A DNA stretch of 64,000 nucleotides from a virus (IMGVR_UViG_3300032116_000057:1-64000), one strand, 5' to 3'; positions 26,767 to 35,800 are shown, numbered from the stretch's first letter. Notes: a model not told the origin generated them from the letters alone. Translations and numbers: made by a program.

Positions 26767-26821
26767 AGCCCCTTCAATTTATAGTTGCTCGACTATAAGT
26801 TGAAGGGGCTTATTTTTTTTT
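26767..26821 (+). terminator. Rho-independent terminator
   Basis: AGCCCCTTCAA pairs with TTGAAGGGGCT (11 bp), with inner pairing of TTATAGT and ACTATAA, followed by TATTTTTTTTT. One of the strongest terminators in the window. Confidence 0.92.
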
Positions 26822-26874
26822 GTTTTTCCCCGACTTTCCCCATAAGATGAAGAACTAACAGAAAGGAGAACACA

Positions 26875-27141
26875 ATGGAGGATTCAAATCCTGTCGTATC
26901 TGTTATTAGATGCGGAACCATTTTACAAGGTAAGGGTGTATCTGAAGGAGCGACAGTCTTGTTATTCAAGCCTGTTCAAAACGATCCAATGAACACAATT
27001 ATCTTGTGCCATGCACCTATGTCTACACATCACCCCTATGTTGTATGGACATACAACGAAATTACAGGCTCTTGTTCAACAGGAGATTATTTCGACAACC
27101 AAGTTGAAGCAGCAGAAAGATTTGCTGGGAGGACTTGGTAA
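26875..27141 (+). CDS. Hypothetical protein
   Basis: 88 residues after AGAAAGGAGAA. Beta-rich start (NPVVSVIRCGTILQGKG) and a later HHPYVVWTYNEITGS segment. Stop TAA overlaps the next ATG by one base. No family recognised. Confidence 0.6.
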   Translation: MEDSNPVVSVIRCGTILQGKGVSEGATVLLFKPVQNDPMNTIILCHAPMSTHHPYVVWTYNEITGSCSTGDYFDNQVEAAERFAGRTW

Positions 27142-27353
27142 TGAAAACACAACTAGAAATAAAAGCCTCTGTTGAAGGTGAGATTAGCCTTCAGCAGCTG
27201 GCTTTTATACATTCTAAGTTAGAAGCGGAGATACACCGCTTTCTTGTATCAATAATAACAAATAAGCAAATCAAGGGAGAACCATGCTCTGTGACTCATG
27301 TGGTGAGCCAGTTGCCCCAGAAAGATGGGACCTTGGCTACACCTATTGCATGA
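27141..27353 (+). CDS. Hypothetical protein
   Basis: 70 residues from the ATG at 27141, preceded by GGGAGGAC. It starts MKTQLEIKASVEGEISLQQL with a helix to about residue 42. Its last 70 bases overlap the next gene, which is the better supported of the two at the protein level. Confidence 0.5.
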   Translation: MKTQLEIKASVEGEISLQQLAFIHSKLEAEIHRFLVSIITNKQIKGEPCSVTHVVSQLPQKDGTLATPIA

Positions 27354-27490
27354 AGAAACAATGCTTCAATAATCGCCCATCAGAACTAACCGAACGCATG
27401 TGTTTGATACTAGTTCCTAAACAGGGCTACACAATAGTAAATAAAACAGACCCTTTTGTTTACACAGGGGGTAGGTCAAGTGGAAGATAG
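27284..27490 (+). CDS. Small zinc-binding protein
   Basis: 68 residues starting MLCDSCGEPVAPERWDLGYT, then CMKKQC; CxxC and CxxxxC are probable zinc ligands. Good AAGGGAGAA upstream. Similar CDSCG mini-proteins occur in actinobacteriophages. Overlaps the previous gene by 70 bases in another frame. Confidence 0.6.
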   Translation: MLCDSCGEPVAPERWDLGYTYCMKKQCFNNRPSELTERMCLILVPKQGYTIVNKTDPFVYTGGRSSGR

Positions 27491-27567
27491 TTGGACAGGG
27501 CATCACAGGCTTTCCTGTGTTGCTCTGTCTGTCTGTGTTTCATAACACAGGCAGAAGAAAGGCAAAC

Positions 27568-28314
27568 ATGGAAGTTGAAAATGAAAACAAACTTCCTACG
27601 TTAGCAGAGGTAGAACGTGAGTTCTTGAATGGTCGTTCGTATGGTTGGTCTCGTAGATCAATTAGTGAATACCATAAAGTTTCTGCAACAAGCGAATGGT
27701 ATAAATACCGAAACTATCTTCTAGAGTATCCCGGAACGTTGAAGGATGAAGATGTTAATTGGTGTATTAAAACTATTGGTTGCGGCAAACGTCATAGATC
27801 AGACACCTTGTTGCTTTATCGTATTGTTCCTTTAGATTACGTAAGAGAAAAGAGTTACAACTTTTCTTGGACTTCTCGTTTTGCGAGAGATGAAGAAAAC
27901 GATTGCTTCTACGAAATAAGTAGAATAGAAGCACGTTTTTTTATTGAAGAAGGAGCGTCTACGTATGACAAGCACTTTGCTGCGTGGCATAGAGACAGCA
28001 TGATGAAAGCCCATGGACTAGTAAAAGAAAGGAAGGTGACAGAAGAAATGTGTCCAAAAGGATGTCGCCCATCGTATTGCTATTGCAAACGTGAATGCGA
28101 CGATAAAAACCTCAAATATGAAATAAATGAGCATAGTATGGAAGTCGAAGTAACGGTCGGGTTCCGCACTATTTCATTGACTCTTGATGAGGCAGCAGAA
28201 TTAGCCTCATTCTTGGCAACAGCCAAAGAAGAAATCAAGAAGAAGAAAATTGCTGCGTTAGAGGCACAGCAAGACGAACTCAAGAAGCAACTTGAATCAG
28301 TAAAAGGTATGTAA
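27568..28314 (+). CDS. Hypothetical protein with central cysteine cluster
   Basis: 248 residues from the ATG at 27568 (AGAAAGG upstream); the longer frame to 27517 is unlikely. The N-terminal 150 residues are rich in Tyr, Arg and Glu (WSRRSISEYHKVSATSEWYK). A cluster MCPKGCRPSYCYCKREC (about residues 160-178) looks like a zinc knuckle. The C-terminus is a charged coiled coil (KEEIKKKKIAALEAQQDELK). The middle EVEVTVGFRTISLTLDEAAE resembles a short beta-helix module. Function unknown. Confidence 0.6.
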   Translation: MEVENENKLPTLAEVEREFLNGRSYGWSRRSISEYHKVSATSEWYKYRNYLLEYPGTLKDEDVNWCIKTIGCGKRHRSDTLLLYRIVPLDYVREKSYNFSWTSRFARDEENDCFYEISRIEARFFIEEGASTYDKHFAAWHRDSMMKAHGLVKERKVTEEMCPKGCRPSYCYCKRECDDKNLKYEINEHSMEVEVTVGFRTISLTLDEAAELASFLATAKEEIKKKKIAALEAQQDELKKQLESVKGM

Positions 28315-28459
28315 ATCTTCCGCACACACGAATAGGCTATCCATGAGAGGTAGATGTGTGGTTGGTCTTTTTAGTCGGTTACCTGAGGTAATAACGCGAC
28401 TCGTCACCTAAGCATGTGAAGGGATAAACTGCTTATCAACTACAAAAGAAAGGACACAA

Positions 28460-28825
28460 ATGCACGAAGGTAGAACAATCATGGATTATCCCGATGTGGA
28501 TAGTTTCTTTGATGATGTTGAACAAAACATGAAAGATAATGCTATTCCTGGGTTCAAGTTTTATCGTCTTTATGACCCATACAACGGCCGAGGTTTTGCG
28601 TTTCACTTTACAACCAAGGCTAAATATGATTATGGTTTTGAAATCATGCTTGGATTTACAGACAGTTTATTCAAGTTAGATTTGGATTTATCAACTCCAT
28701 TTGATGCTCGTTCATGGAATACAAAAGGTAACGAAGAGTCTGACCATTTGTATCCATTGCATCAAATTGGATTCAAAATCGCTGCATTCTTTACGCAGTT
28801 TTCTGTTGCTTTCAACAGACAGTAA
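28460..28825 (+). CDS. Hypothetical protein
   Basis: 121 residues after AGAAAGGACAC; an internal ATG (residue 8) is an alternative start. Aromatic-rich alpha/beta look (GFKFYRLYDPYNGRGFAFHF). It is followed by the 620-base structured gene-free interval B. No family recognised. Confidence 0.6.
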   Translation: MHEGRTIMDYPDVDSFFDDVEQNMKDNAIPGFKFYRLYDPYNGRGFAFHFTTKAKYDYGFEIMLGFTDSLFKLDLDLSTPFDARSWNTKGNEESDHLYPLHQIGFKIAAFFTQFSVAFNRQ

Positions 28826-29445
28826 TTCCGCCTAGTAGATGCATGCATCGAAAGGAAGGGAGTCGTAACCAACGACTATAAATAAGGGGTAAACGGGAAT
28901 GGGAATTGCCCGGCTACCAATAAGTGCGTTACATTCCTATTACAGACAGTAATAGATGTTATTGCATGGGGCGAATGCCTGAGTCCTGAGCATGACTCAC
29001 TAAAAACTGCTTATAGATTCTTGGAGACACATTGAATAGGCTGTTGATTATCACCGAGAGCTGAGTATGTATTCGGGAGACTATGTCTGAATACAAAGGG
29101 GGCGAAGAAGCATAAGGGTACGAACTATGGGGTCAGAGGCACCCAGTGGGTCACGTTAGTCCTCCCATAATGAGCGTAGATGCATAGTAAGAGACGCGAC
29201 CGAGACTATGTATGTAATTCTACAACGCAACAGAGGCCACGTTGTGAGTCTCACGATAATACCTTCAGTAATTCAATGTGTTTCCAAGTTCAAGTTGGAT
29301 GGCAGCACGAACACTGCGTGTTCACGATTGTCCATACCCAATAACTGGGCTAGCAGTCTAATCTAGTCCGCCAATGTAGATGTCAAAGTTTACATTGGCA
29401 CGCTCGTGTTATCCATAGTGGGTAGCACGTGGCAGAAAGGCACAC
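28826..29445 (+). ncRNA. Candidate structured RNA (interval B)
   Basis: A 620-base gap with no supportable gene on either strand. Hairpins: AGTCGT/ACGACT (28861-28877); GAGTC/GACTC (28981-28998); GTATTC-AGAC/GTCT-GAATAC with a GGG bulge (29069-29094); ATGCATAGT/ACTATGTAT with one G-U (29180-29213); TCCAA/TTGGA (29283-29299); GAACAC-TGC-GTGTTC (29309-29323); GCCAATGTA/TACATTGGC (29370-29399); CGTGTTATCC/GGGTAGCACG with two G-U pairs (29405-29429). The wobbles work only in plus-strand RNA. Size and phage context recall GOLLD- or ROOL-like giant RNAs, but no match was tested. Confidence 0.55.
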
Positions 29446-29739
29446 ATGATACTGAGAAAGAAGAAAGTTCTCAAACTGATTGAAGACATGATGCTTCGTT
29501 CTGAGATAGATGCTCAGGACTTAGACGACATGCACAGTCGTGCCTACCACTCTGGAGTCATTGACGGAATGGGAGACATTCTCTATGCTCTATCACCAAA
29601 TAGAGCAAGAAGGTTCCCCATTTCTATTCATTGGTTCGAAGAAGACGAGCAAGTATCCAAAAAAGAACTTGCCCGCATTCGAGAAGCAGAGAGGGAACGC
29701 ACGTTCGAGTATCTCAATCGTGAGAAAGAGGTAATCTAA
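29446..29739 (+). CDS. Hypothetical helical protein
   Basis: 97 residues, charged and helical (KVLKLIEDMMLRSEIDAQDL; KKELARIREAERERTFEYLN). AGAAAGG lies upstream. Its stop overlaps the next start by one base (TAATG), so it is coupled to the zinc-ribbon gene. Confidence 0.6.
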   Translation: MILRKKKVLKLIEDMMLRSEIDAQDLDDMHSRAYHSGVIDGMGDILYALSPNRARRFPISIHWFEEDEQVSKKELARIREAERERTFEYLNREKEVI

Positions 29740-30452
29740 TGATTATCAATACCTATCAAGAAGCGGTCGACTGGTTAGCAGGCGGTCGCAAAAAGTGGGA
29801 ACGCCCACTTTACACTCGTGGACTACGGCTTCGCAAAACCCAAGCAAATCCAAAAGACATCGAAGTCTTTTATCCTTGGACTAATCAAGCAGTTGTCGTA
29901 TTCCATCCAGATGACACAATAACAATACAGGCTGGACTTGGACGAACAAGGTGGGGTGGGTATTACAACCCCCTCTATTCTTGGAGTGTTCGAGAAGTAA
30001 TTCGAATGTATTCAGGAATTACTAGTTTGTATCAAAGAAACAATAAGTTTCACATTGTGTTAGCTGATGCAACAAGAAAACCACCAAAGATACAAAAGTG
30101 CAGGCGCTGTCATGGCGCTGGACTTGTCGATGGCTATTGCACTATTCCGTATTGTCATTCGCTGGGCTCTGAAGAGTGCGATAAAACAACTCTCATGCCC
30201 GCTACAATTTCAAAACTGAATGGCGGATGGCACAGACACAAGTGTGTTCATGGTTTAAGTACAAACCATTACACAACAAAAACAGAGAAGTGCTTTGGTT
30301 GTAACGGTTATGGTAAGAAAGACTATGGCAGTCAGTTAGTAACTATGCTATGGGACGGAACACCTTTGCGATTACAACACGGCACTCTTGTTAATAACAA
30401 ACCAAGCGAACTAGAGAAAGCGATAGCAGCATATGTCCCAAACATCAGTTGA
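29739..30452 (+). CDS. Protein with DnaJ-like zinc ribbons
   Basis: 237 residues. The N-terminal 110 residues are alpha/beta. Then come CRRCHGAGLVDGYC and, about 55 residues later, CFGCNGYGKKD, both CxxCxGxG-type motifs as in DnaJ zinc domains, with additional Cys and His between. It may bind RNA, DNA or a protein partner. Similar CxGxG ribbons occur in the 33-residue gene at 37789, suggesting a shared regulatory theme. It overlaps the next gene by 20 bases. Confidence 0.6.
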   Translation: MIINTYQEAVDWLAGGRKKWERPLYTRGLRLRKTQANPKDIEVFYPWTNQAVVVFHPDDTITIQAGLGRTRWGGYYNPLYSWSVREVIRMYSGITSLYQRNNKFHIVLADATRKPPKIQKCRRCHGAGLVDGYCTIPYCHSLGSEECDKTTLMPATISKLNGGWHRHKCVHGLSTNHYTTKTEKCFGCNGYGKKDYGSQLVTMLWDGTPLRLQHGTLVNNKPSELEKAIAAYVPNIS

Positions 30453-30996
30453 GTTTGATCCGATAACTTCTGGAGTTCAAATCTATGAATTACCTTTGAA
30501 CAATCCAGAAACATCATCAGCTCAAGAACTTGTAACGGAATGCACTAACATCATTGTCTACAGCAATACTATGCCTAAAGGTTTTGTAGCATTGTCTGAA
30601 GCAAGCAAGTCATTTCGTGAAGCAGTAACAGCAGAAATCATTACAGAAGTATTGGAGTCAGTAAATAATGGCAACGATACCGCTATTGATGATTTGTTTT
30701 ACACTTTTGCCGCATGGTTAAGAAGCACACCAGATGGAAGCAGCACGCTCAAAACTCTTACAGAGTATGCAGCGTCAATTGCTTTTGCTTTGGAACGCAA
30801 AGACTTTGCAGTAAAAGTAATCAAACGCTCTAAACCAGCGGAAGTAGGCGCAACCATTTGGACTATTGTTGATGCGATAAAGAAAGGCATGCCTGGAGTT
30901 ATCTATCAACAATTAGTTTTAAACAACAAATTGGTAGCAATGCACACGCTGAATGCAGCAAAAGAAAATGGACAACTCAGTCTATTTCTAAAGTAG
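30433..30996 (+). CDS. Hypothetical helical protein
   Basis: 187 residues, mostly helical with small hydrophobic residues (LKTLTEYAASIAFALERKDF; GATIWTIVDAIKKGMPGVIY). No transmembrane helix. It starts inside the previous gene. No family recognised. Confidence 0.55.
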   Translation: MSQTSVEFDPITSGVQIYELPLNNPETSSAQELVTECTNIIVYSNTMPKGFVALSEASKSFREAVTAEIITEVLESVNNGNDTAIDDLFYTFAAWLRSTPDGSSTLKTLTEYAASIAFALERKDFAVKVIKRSKPAEVGATIWTIVDAIKKGMPGVIYQQLVLNNKLVAMHTLNAAKENGQLSLFLK

Positions 30997-31008
30997 AAAG
31001 GTAGAACC

Positions 31009-31305
31009 ATGTCATACTTTGATAAGTTCAACATGGACGACTTCATCAATAACAATAAAGATGAAGGAAATTGTGAACACGATGACTGCAGTTCATTGGT
31101 GGACACAGCCAGAATAGTAATGTCTCATTTACGAGATAATTACGGCGATAGAGAGCACAAGGAAATGATTCCCGCCTGTGTTATCTGCGTTACGTTCCAC
31201 ATTGCCAACATGATGGGTATAACGATAGCCCTTCGTCACCCAGAAGAGTTGCCCCTTGAACTGAGACGATCAGTTCTTGCGGAAGAATTCCCCGACCCAT
31301 TCTAA
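31009..31305 (+). CDS. Hypothetical protein
   Basis: 98 residues, MSYFDKFNMDDFINNNKDEG..., with an acidic start, GNCEHDDC, and later CVICVTFHIANMMG; the Cys/His residues might bind metal. AGAAAGGTAG lies upstream. It precedes structured interval C. Confidence 0.55.
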   Translation: MSYFDKFNMDDFINNNKDEGNCEHDDCSSLVDTARIVMSHLRDNYGDREHKEMIPACVICVTFHIANMMGITIALRHPEELPLELRRSVLAEEFPDPF

Positions 31306-31856
31306 ATAGGGTTATGTATGACGAGAAGCACTCGAGGTTACTGAGACCCTTGCCCCAACAGCTAAAATCAACCTAATCTATAGATGAACGGACCAGAGGT
31401 GAACCCAAGACCTTGTTTCGATACACCACGTGGAACTATCCAAATGACTCCCTAAAGGAGAGTGTGCTAACGAACATGCAGTTGTCTTGTCCAAAAGTCG
31501 CAGAGGTTGTGATGCTAAGTAGCGCTCAAGTCTCCCCCTCCTTCGTGCGTAACTCATACAAAACAACAGGTGGTTAGCATATGCACCCACCTTACACAGG
31601 AGACAGAGGCGAGCGTGGGTTCCCTGATACATGGGGAAATCCGACTAAAATTATCGCAGCCAGTCCTTTCCGCATTGAAGGTTAATGCGAAGGCGCACGG
31701 TTCTTCATCACCGATGAAGCTAAGTTGATAGGCCTATCGGCATGTATTTATACCCCACGCCCTCTGTTCTCTTGCACATAGATTTCCGGCACGGTGCCGG
31801 AGACTGTAAGCAAATTGCTTACAGCAACGAATCCACATACCGAGAAGGGGTAGGAA
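31306..31856 (+). ncRNA. Candidate structured RNA (interval C)
   Basis: A 551-base gap with many perfect hairpins: TTCCC/GGGAA (31620-31638); CGCATT/AATGCG (31671-31689); CTTCATC-ACC-GATGAAG (31703-31719); palindrome GATAGGCCTATC (31727-31738); CCGGC-ACGGT-GCCGG (31786-31800); CTGTAAGCA-AAT-TGCTTACAG (31804-31824), the last two just before the AAA+ gene. Minus-strand open frames here lack ribosome binding sites and known motifs. It may be a leader for the AAA+/VWA operon or a third structured RNA. Confidence 0.5.
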
Positions 31857-33263
31857 ATGGATATCGCTATATTCACAGAATCCTACGAGCCAATAATGGG
31901 AACGAAACGCCGTCAAGTTCTTGTTACGCCACATGGCGAGCTCGTACGAATCTATACACGGGTCACTGATGGGACTAAGGGTCCTCACAATAAATGGGAG
32001 GAAACTGAATACGACACACTCGTGGGACAGATCGGCACAGCCGAGCAACTTACACGAACTCCAGTCGGCGTATATGTTACGCCTGCTGATGAGCGTGCTA
32101 TGACTGACAAGGGTTATTCCCCTGTCTTGGGCACTAAAGCGTGTCAGGCTCATACCAAAGCAACACTATCTACAGATACTTTGAGTAATATCCTTCCGGA
32201 TATTTACTCACAAGTAAGCGAGCGCGATGATTCACTCGATGACTATGTTCTCGATAATCGTCGTCAAGCTGGCTCTGTAGTTCCGGTGGCAATGGGGGCT
32301 GTGCCAACACAAACAATCGCCACGCCAATCGAATCAACACCTGTGGTAACACCGACACCAGCGTATGTTGCGCTAGCAGTCGTGCCACCAATGGAGTTGG
32401 CTAAAAAGTATGTGCATAGGCAGGTATTTGGCAAAGAAGACTTTGCTATCTACGACTATGCCCGTTCTAACAACATCAACGTGCTTCTATACGGTCCAAC
32501 AGGTCCCGGCAAGACAACATCTGTCGAAGCTTGGGCTGCTGAACGTATGCTCAGACTTGCGTTGGTATCTGGCAATGCATCATTGGAGCCAAGCCAAATG
32601 TTTGGCAAAATGACTCAGATTGATGGCAAGTGGGTTTGGATTGATGGTCCAGTCACCGATGTTATTCGCAACGGTGGTGTGTTGCTCCTCGACGAGGTCA
32701 ACTTCATCAACCCTAAAATCTACACAACTCTATACACATTGTTGGCAGGACAGCGTTCGATATCACTACTAGATCACATGGGTGAAGTAATCAAGGCTCA
32801 TAAAGACTTGACTATCTTTGCAACAATGAATCCAGATTATATCGGCACTACACCGCTCAACTTCGCGTTTCGTAATCGCTTTGATATCCAAATTCCTTGG
32901 GATTACGATGACAAGGTCGAGTCTAAATTGGTTAGTTCCAAGTCTCTGTTGAATCTTGCTAAGCAACTTCGCGTTGAAGCTGCTAAAGGTCAATACGAAA
33001 CCCCAATCTCAACCAATATGTTGATTGAGTTCGTTCAGTTCGTGGGTGACTTGAGTTATGAGTTTGCAGTTGAAAACTTCATCGCTCACTTTTCCCCAGA
33101 AGAAGCAGCGTCAGTTCGCCTTATCTTCCAAACTCACGAACACAACATTAAGACTGACTTCGGTATAGAAGTGCCTGTCACTGTTACACAGCCTGAAGAA
33201 TCGTTAACTCCTGAACAAGAACTTGAACAGTGGGTTAATGGTTTTGTCCCAACTTCTGTTTAG
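31857..33263 (+). CDS. MoxR/CobS-like AAA+ ATPase
   Basis: 468 residues. Walker A GPTGPGKTT (213-221), Walker B GGVLLLDEVNF (D279, E280), then FATMNPDYIGTTPLNFAFRNRF covering sensor 1 and the arginine-finger region, as in MoxR, CobS and RavA type ATPases. The first 190 residues are an extra N-terminal region with a Thr/Pro/Val linker (ATPIESTPVVTPTPAYV). The neighbouring VWA gene begins 12 bases later. MoxR-VWA pairs work as chaperones or metal chelatases. Aquatic phages are known to carry cobS-like genes. Exact substrate unknown. Confidence 0.85.
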   Translation: MDIAIFTESYEPIMGTKRRQVLVTPHGELVRIYTRVTDGTKGPHNKWEETEYDTLVGQIGTAEQLTRTPVGVYVTPADERAMTDKGYSPVLGTKACQAHTKATLSTDTLSNILPDIYSQVSERDDSLDDYVLDNRRQAGSVVPVAMGAVPTQTIATPIESTPVVTPTPAYVALAVVPPMELAKKYVHRQVFGKEDFAIYDYARSNNINVLLYGPTGPGKTTSVEAWAAERMLRLALVSGNASLEPSQMFGKMTQIDGKWVWIDGPVTDVIRNGGVLLLDEVNFINPKIYTTLYTLLAGQRSISLLDHMGEVIKAHKDLTIFATMNPDYIGTTPLNFAFRNRFDIQIPWDYDDKVESKLVSSKSLLNLAKQLRVEAAKGQYETPISTNMLIEFVQFVGDLSYEFAVENFIAHFSPEEAASVRLIFQTHEHNIKTDFGIEVPVTVTQPEESLTPEQELEQWVNGFVPTSV

Positions 33264-33274
33264 AAAGGATAAAC

Positions 33275-35239
33275 ATGCCATTGATTGATGGACTGAGAGA
33301 TGAAGAAAACTCTTGGTATATCAAGGAGGCTAGGGATGAAGATTTGCAGGAACGTGCACTACAACTAGGAACTCTATGTCGTGTGTATGAACAAGCAGAT
33401 CGTGTTCTAACTGGCGATCCGATTGTTGTGAATGTTGTAAATCAAGGCCCGGCTCCAGCCTGGTCTGACGGTGCAACAATCACATTTAATGCTTCCGAGA
33501 TTCAAGACATGGACTTGGAAACATTGACACAAGTTACCGGCCTCAACTACCATGAGCTTTGTCATCAACTGTATACGCCTCGCAAAGGCACAGAAATGGT
33601 GAAATGGGTTATAGAAAATCAACTTATGGAGAGCATGAATATTCTCGAGGATCAACGAATCGAGACCCTATTTACTGCTCGCTACCCATCTGTTATTCCA
33701 TACCTATCATCTACCTGTGCTCGCTGGCTTTCAGAAGATGAATCAGATGTCTCTGGAACCTATTTGGCGATACGTGGTCGCAGATACTTGCCGGTAGAAG
33801 TTCGAGAAGCATATCGAGATGAGTTTGCTTTTCCAGAACTAATACCTACATTGGCTAGAATCATTGATGAGTATCGGCTGTTAGTATTTCCTCGAGATTA
33901 TGAACGAGCCAAAGAATTGATTCAACAATTCAATGACTATGTTCTACAACCAACAGGAATACTGGACCAAATTAGAGCACAAGTTAGTGCATACAACTAC
34001 AATCCAGAAGATGGTGGATGCACTCTCGGTGGTCCTACAGGCTGTGGGGGTCGTGCTCCCATGGCTAAAGGAAGACCAGAACCTGGCAAAGCACAGGAAC
34101 GTGATGCTGCTCGAGCTAAAGGTCAAGGCGTAGGAGAATCTCCTTACACCTACAAACCAAAAGTAAAAGGAGCCGGTAATCAAAAGCCTAGTGGTAAGCA
34201 AGATAAACCACAAGACGATGATGGAGGTAGTGGTGGTGGAAAAAACATTACAAACCACCGCACTCAAGATGAAGCACTAGATATACGCGAGAGTAATCTA
34301 GATACACCACCAGACATTGGTGTTGGTCATACTCCCAGCGTAGGTGGTGTTCCTAATCACATTGGAAACATGCTAGATGATATTGTCTTTGATACTTTGA
34401 ACAACAAAGATGTTATATCTGACATCAAAGCCAAACAAAAAGTAATTGTTGGTGGCGATGGTAGGTATGAAGATCAAAGTAAACGAGGCAAGTTTGATAG
34501 GACTCAGATTCCTGCAGAAGCAATAGTAAGTTATCGCAAGTTTGCGAAAGAACTACAACGCTTGCGTGATGAATCCGAACCATCATGGATTAGAGAAACT
34601 CCCTCTGGCAAATTAAACTTCAAACGAGTTATGGCTGGGTGTGAACCCGACGTAGCGTTTGATAGATGGGATGAAGGCGATGATGGATGTGACATCGAGG
34701 CTGTTATCTGTGTTGACAGGTCAGGCTCTATGTCATTCCAAAGCAATGATAGAAAGGCATCTATAGCGTGTTGGACTATTAAGCGAGCGTTAGAACACAT
34801 AGGCGCACCAGTTACTGTGTATGCCTTTGATGATCAAAACGAAGTTGCCTACAACAGAGCGGAGAAAGCCGATCGTCTCCAGTATAAGTTTATATACGGT
34901 GACGGCGGAACTAATCCCTATACCGCATTGCTTGAGGCAGAACAATTACTCATGTCCTCACGCAAGAAGAATAAGATGCTGTTCATAATTACTGACGGTG
35001 AGTTTAACCACGACCCTAATGATGATTTGATTGAACGCATCTCTAAGCGAGGTATTCTTACTTCGCTTGTCCTAATCATGGACGCTAAATCATTTGATAA
35101 TCACTACAGCAACAAGGATATGAAGAAGGTAGCCCACAGAACAGAAATCTTTGGTCGTATCTCTCATGCTGGCGAGTTACTATCGTTTGCCAAAGCGGTG
35201 GTAGTTGGTGCTATCAAAAAGCGTTCTCGTAGACGGTAG
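33275..35239 (+). CDS. VWA protein with N-terminal HExxH motif (CobT/DUF2201-like)
   Basis: 654 residues. Near the N-terminus LNYHELCHQLYTPRKG contains HELCH (H93-H97), an HExxH zinc-metallopeptidase signature, followed by MNILEDQRIE as a possible third ligand region. A disordered Gly/Lys/Asp-rich linker (about 255-350) precedes the VWA domain with MIDAS residues DRSGSMS (D480, S482, S484), GGTNPYTAL and FIITDGEF (T573-D574). The combination matches putative metallopeptidase + VWA partners of MoxR ATPases and the VWA part of CobT. Likely complexes with the upstream ATPase. Confidence 0.8.
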   Translation: MPLIDGLRDEENSWYIKEARDEDLQERALQLGTLCRVYEQADRVLTGDPIVVNVVNQGPAPAWSDGATITFNASEIQDMDLETLTQVTGLNYHELCHQLYTPRKGTEMVKWVIENQLMESMNILEDQRIETLFTARYPSVIPYLSSTCARWLSEDESDVSGTYLAIRGRRYLPVEVREAYRDEFAFPELIPTLARIIDEYRLLVFPRDYERAKELIQQFNDYVLQPTGILDQIRAQVSAYNYNPEDGGCTLGGPTGCGGRAPMAKGRPEPGKAQERDAARAKGQGVGESPYTYKPKVKGAGNQKPSGKQDKPQDDDGGSGGGKNITNHRTQDEALDIRESNLDTPPDIGVGHTPSVGGVPNHIGNMLDDIVFDTLNNKDVISDIKAKQKVIVGGDGRYEDQSKRGKFDRTQIPAEAIVSYRKFAKELQRLRDESEPSWIRETPSGKLNFKRVMAGCEPDVAFDRWDEGDDGCDIEAVICVDRSGSMSFQSNDRKASIACWTIKRALEHIGAPVTVYAFDDQNEVAYNRAEKADRLQYKFIYGDGGTNPYTALLEAEQLLMSSRKKNKMLFIITDGEFNHDPNDDLIERISKRGILTSLVLIMDAKSFDNHYSNKDMKKVAHRTEIFGRISHAGELLSFAKAVVVGAIKKRSRRR

Positions 35240-35251
35240 AAAGGAGTAACT

Positions 35252-35476
35252 ATGTGCGCAGAAACTATGTGCGTAGTTTGGGATGCTGTGACAGAGACCA
35301 TAATCGGTCCCTTCAATTCACACGATGATGCCCAAATGTTCGTGCTACATGCATCAGACATACTGATTGATGGCAATGTTTCCGAACTAACCATCGAACC
35401 TGTGTCAGACCCACAAGACTGGGCTCTTGACAACGCCTATGACGGTTCGCTATTTTCTACCCAGGAGGCTAACTAA
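35252..35476 (+). CDS. Small acidic protein
   Basis: 74 residues after AGAAAGGAG, MCAETMCVVWDAVTETIIGP..., alpha/beta in character and acidic. Its TAA overlaps the next ATG by one base (TAATG). No family recognised. Confidence 0.6.
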   Translation: MCAETMCVVWDAVTETIIGPFNSHDDAQMFVLHASDILIDGNVSELTIEPVSDPQDWALDNAYDGSLFSTQEAN

Positions 35477-35637
35477 TGGCTATACCAAAGCAGGAACTAT
35501 ACATGACAGCATACCGGTTCAAAGAACAGGAGGATGCACGTTATGAAGAGGATAAAAAAACAGTTGTTAAACTCTTCATCAAACATAAACAAGAAGACCT
35601 ACTACCAATGTTAGGGTTGGAGGTGAATAATGATTAA
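35476..35637 (+). CDS. Small charged protein
   Basis: 53 residues, MAIPKQELYMTAYRFKEQED..., a charged helix ending LLPMLGLEVNND. AGGAGG lies just upstream inside the previous gene; coupled on both sides. Confidence 0.55.
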   Translation: MAIPKQELYMTAYRFKEQEDARYEEDKKTVVKLFIKHKQEDLLPMLGLEVNND

Positions 35638-35800
35638 CCTTGCAAATATGGAAGAAGTCCAAGCTATTATTAATGATAAGAGTTTAGACTTCGTAGGTGT
35701 AAAGAAAAAGATTGAAACTTTACATCCTGATTACATTGTGTTTAGAACTCCAACAGGAGTATCTGTCCAGCATAAGGATGAGGTGAGTATCGATTGGTAA
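35630..35800 (+). CDS. Small hypothetical protein
   Basis: 56 residues, MINLANMEEVQAIINDKSLD..., with a helix then strands (YIVFRTPTGVSVQ). GGAGGTG lies upstream. It overlaps the previous gene by 8 and the next by 7 bases. Confidence 0.55.
   Translation: MINLANMEEVQAIINDKSLDFVGVKKKIETLHPDYIVFRTPTGVSVQHKDEVSIDW

Noticed and set aside
26881-26895. tRNA T-arm-like GGATTCAAATCC
   Set aside because: No matching acceptor, D or anticodon arms nearby; it is the start of the gene at 26875.
31378-32153. Minus-strand open frames of 84 and 139 codons
   Set aside because: No ribosome binding sites, no recognisable motifs, opposite to the cluster and partly antisense to the AAA+ gene.
33275-35239. VWA protein considered as a tail or adhesion protein
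   Set aside because: No signal peptide or fibre features; linkage to the MoxR-type ATPase explains it better.
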